Assembly (NCBI GenBank): GCA_016294035.1
Contig: JAEDCT010000001.1
Coordinates: forward strand, 1 to 64,000
Direction: 5' to 3'
DNA from: Treponema sp.
Lineage (GTDB): Bacteria; Spirochaetota; Spirochaetia; Treponematales; Treponemataceae
Length of the DNA: 64,000 nt
Both the position numbers and the translations under genes were made by a program. Positions 62,975 through 64,000 of this stretch are shown one piece after another. The first letter of the stretch is position 1. Each line of letters opens with the position of its first letter. Below the pieces are notes generated by a model. That model was not told the DNA's origin, ran no database searches, and saw only the letters and a list, made by a program, of their open reading frames with translations.

Positions 62975-64000
62975 TTATTCAAAATTAGGGATGATGGAAT
63001 CTATGCACAAATCATCATACTTGTTTCCCTTGTACACTGATTGGATTTCTATCCTAAGATTCAGTTTTTCACTCGGTTCCTGTGGAATTATGGACCTTAC
63101 ATCGAGTATCTGCCTTGATTTTGTATCAGGCAATTCAAATGACTTTGATTTTCCCGTCTGACTGCATGTTACAAGCAATTTTTTTACACGACAGTTTTTT
63201 TCATAATAATCAGGATGTTCTGGATTCTGAAATCCATTTCTAAATTCAAGTTTCAAGTGCTCATCATAGGGACCTGACAGATCTATATATTCACCAACTC
63301 CACTGTATCCATTAGCCTTTGGTACCCATGGTAGGCCGCCTATTTTTTTCAAATTATCCGCAACATAATAATAGGTTCCAGAATTTAATGTCTCGTAAAA
63401 ATAACTGCTCGATGAATAATCGAAAGTATAATTGTCATGGGATTGGTGCACATAAGCTGGTTTTGCTTCTTTTTGAGGTTCAACTATGTCTATCGCTTTT
63501 TTTTCTTCAACTATATATGGTTCATCTCGTGCTGAATCATTTTTTTCCAAATTGTAGTCATCAACAATTTTTTCATGATTTTGATTCTTATCAACTATTC
63601 TATTAGTCGCAGAACGTTTTTTTAGATATAAATAGAATATAAAACTTACAAAAATCAACAGAATTATTATAATTATTCTGTTGACCATTCTTTTTTTTAA
63701 CTCATCTTTTTTTATATTATTTAACTCGATTAATTCTTTTAATTTTTTTTCCAGCTTCTTGAGATTTTCATCAGTCTGCTCGGCCTGGGAATATAAACCA
63801 AAGGATTCTACAACTGGATTTTGCCCCTTAAAAATTCTATATTCATTGCGGCACCATTCAATGTCATAAGGATTAGCATCATCACCTTTTTCAAGAAACT
63901 GCTTCATTTTAGAAAGAATAGAATTCAAAGAATCCTCAAGCTGTTGATTGACTATGCGTTCTTCTTCTGCAGCCTTTTGCTTTCTTGCTTCTTCTTCTGC
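62975..64000 (-). CDS. Membrane protein with charged coiled coil and discoidin-like (NADase-type) C-terminal domain, 5' end outside window
   Basis: The frame is open to the window edge (at least 341 residues visible). The visible start is a Glu/Lys/Arg coiled coil (EEEARKQKAAEEER), then a helical cytoplasmic part, one membrane helix (about 83-101 from the codon at 63928), a Lys/Glu/Asn linker and a C-terminal beta-sandwich of about 140 residues with LPWVPKANGYSGVGEYIDL and FRNGFQ, typical of discoidin-like NADase-type glycan-binding domains. It probably begins with zinc ribbons like its neighbours, but that part is not visible. Confidence 0.65.
   Translation of the reverse strand, partial: AEEEARKQKAAEEERIVNQQLEDSLNSILSKMKQFLEKGDDANPYDIEWCRNEYRIFKGQNPVVESFGLYSQAEQTDENLKKLEKKLKELIELNNIKKDELKKRMVNRIIIIILLIFVSFIFYLYLKKRSATNRIVDKNQNHEKIVDDYNLEKNDSARDEPYIVEEKKAIDIVEPQKEAKPAYVHQSHDNYTFDYSSSSYFYETLNSGTYYYVADNLKKIGGLPWVPKANGYSGVGEYIDLSGPYDEHLKLEFRNGFQNPEHPDYYEKNCRVKKLLVTCSQTGKSKSFELPDTKSRQILDVRSIIPQEPSEKLNLRIEIQSVYKGNKYDDLCIDSIIPNFE

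Overview
The window looks like a chromosomal segment of an anaerobic spirochaete, most likely a host-associated Treponema. This rests on overall gene content: RpoD with a long charged N-terminus, the mreBCD-mrdA-rodA cell-shape operon, BspA-type (TpLRR) leucine-rich repeats, a periplasmic-propeller adenylate cyclase, c-di-GMP proteins and succinate-forming fermentation genes. It is an inference; there is no 16S gene here. I saw no tRNA, rRNA, prophage hallmark gene, transposase or CRISPR array.

Left part (1-12.4 kb): an FbpABC-like ABC importer (its ATPase is cut by the window edge), a YeiH-family exporter, class II fructose-bisphosphate aldolase, a 7TM HD-GYP phosphodiesterase, a very large sensor adenylate cyclase, an aldo/keto reductase and a membrane zinc peptidase. 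Two gene stumps of about 20 codons (patatin-like and iron-alcohol-dehydrogenase-like) lie between them. Middle part (12.4-35.1 kb, all minus strand): rodA-mrdA-mreDCB, a TPR protein, RNase P RNA, a coiled-coil zinc-ribbon protein, rpoD-dnaG-mltG-MBL hydrolase (a macromolecular-synthesis operon with a near-consensus promoter), trpS, two pseudouridine synthases, yggS, rsmA, comEC, a repeat protein and a PilZ protein.

Metabolic block (35.2-49.5 kb, plus strand): CPBP protease, thrC, then a redox cluster. It holds an LDH-family enzyme with the malate-specific arginine, fumC, hdrB-hdrC-hdrA-flxD-flxC-flxB-flxA, and a soluble fumarate-reductase pair frdB-frdA. Read together this is oxaloacetate to malate to fumarate to succinate, with NADH entering at FlxA and a flavin-bifurcating HdrA between NADH, ferredoxin and an acceptor. 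The genetic layout suggests, but does not prove, that fumarate reductase is the high-potential acceptor. Two near-palindromic CRP/Rex-like sites 31 bp apart precede it.

Right part (49.5-64 kb, almost all minus strand, AT-richer) is accessory. It begins with small secreted and Cys-rich hypotheticals and a leucine-rich repeat protein. It then becomes an unusual array of zinc-ribbon proteins: a C25/caspase-like protease, an SPFH coiled-coil protein with four zinc ribbons, a SIR2-like protein, an 83-codon protein, and two proteins sharing an identical 375-codon zinc-finger/TPR module but carrying different C-termini (ribosomal L7/L12-like versus formylglycine-generating-enzyme-like). A discoidin-like (NADase-type) domain protein runs off the edge. 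This array is the best candidate for an undescribed system, plausibly a conflict/defence or envelope-stress assembly.
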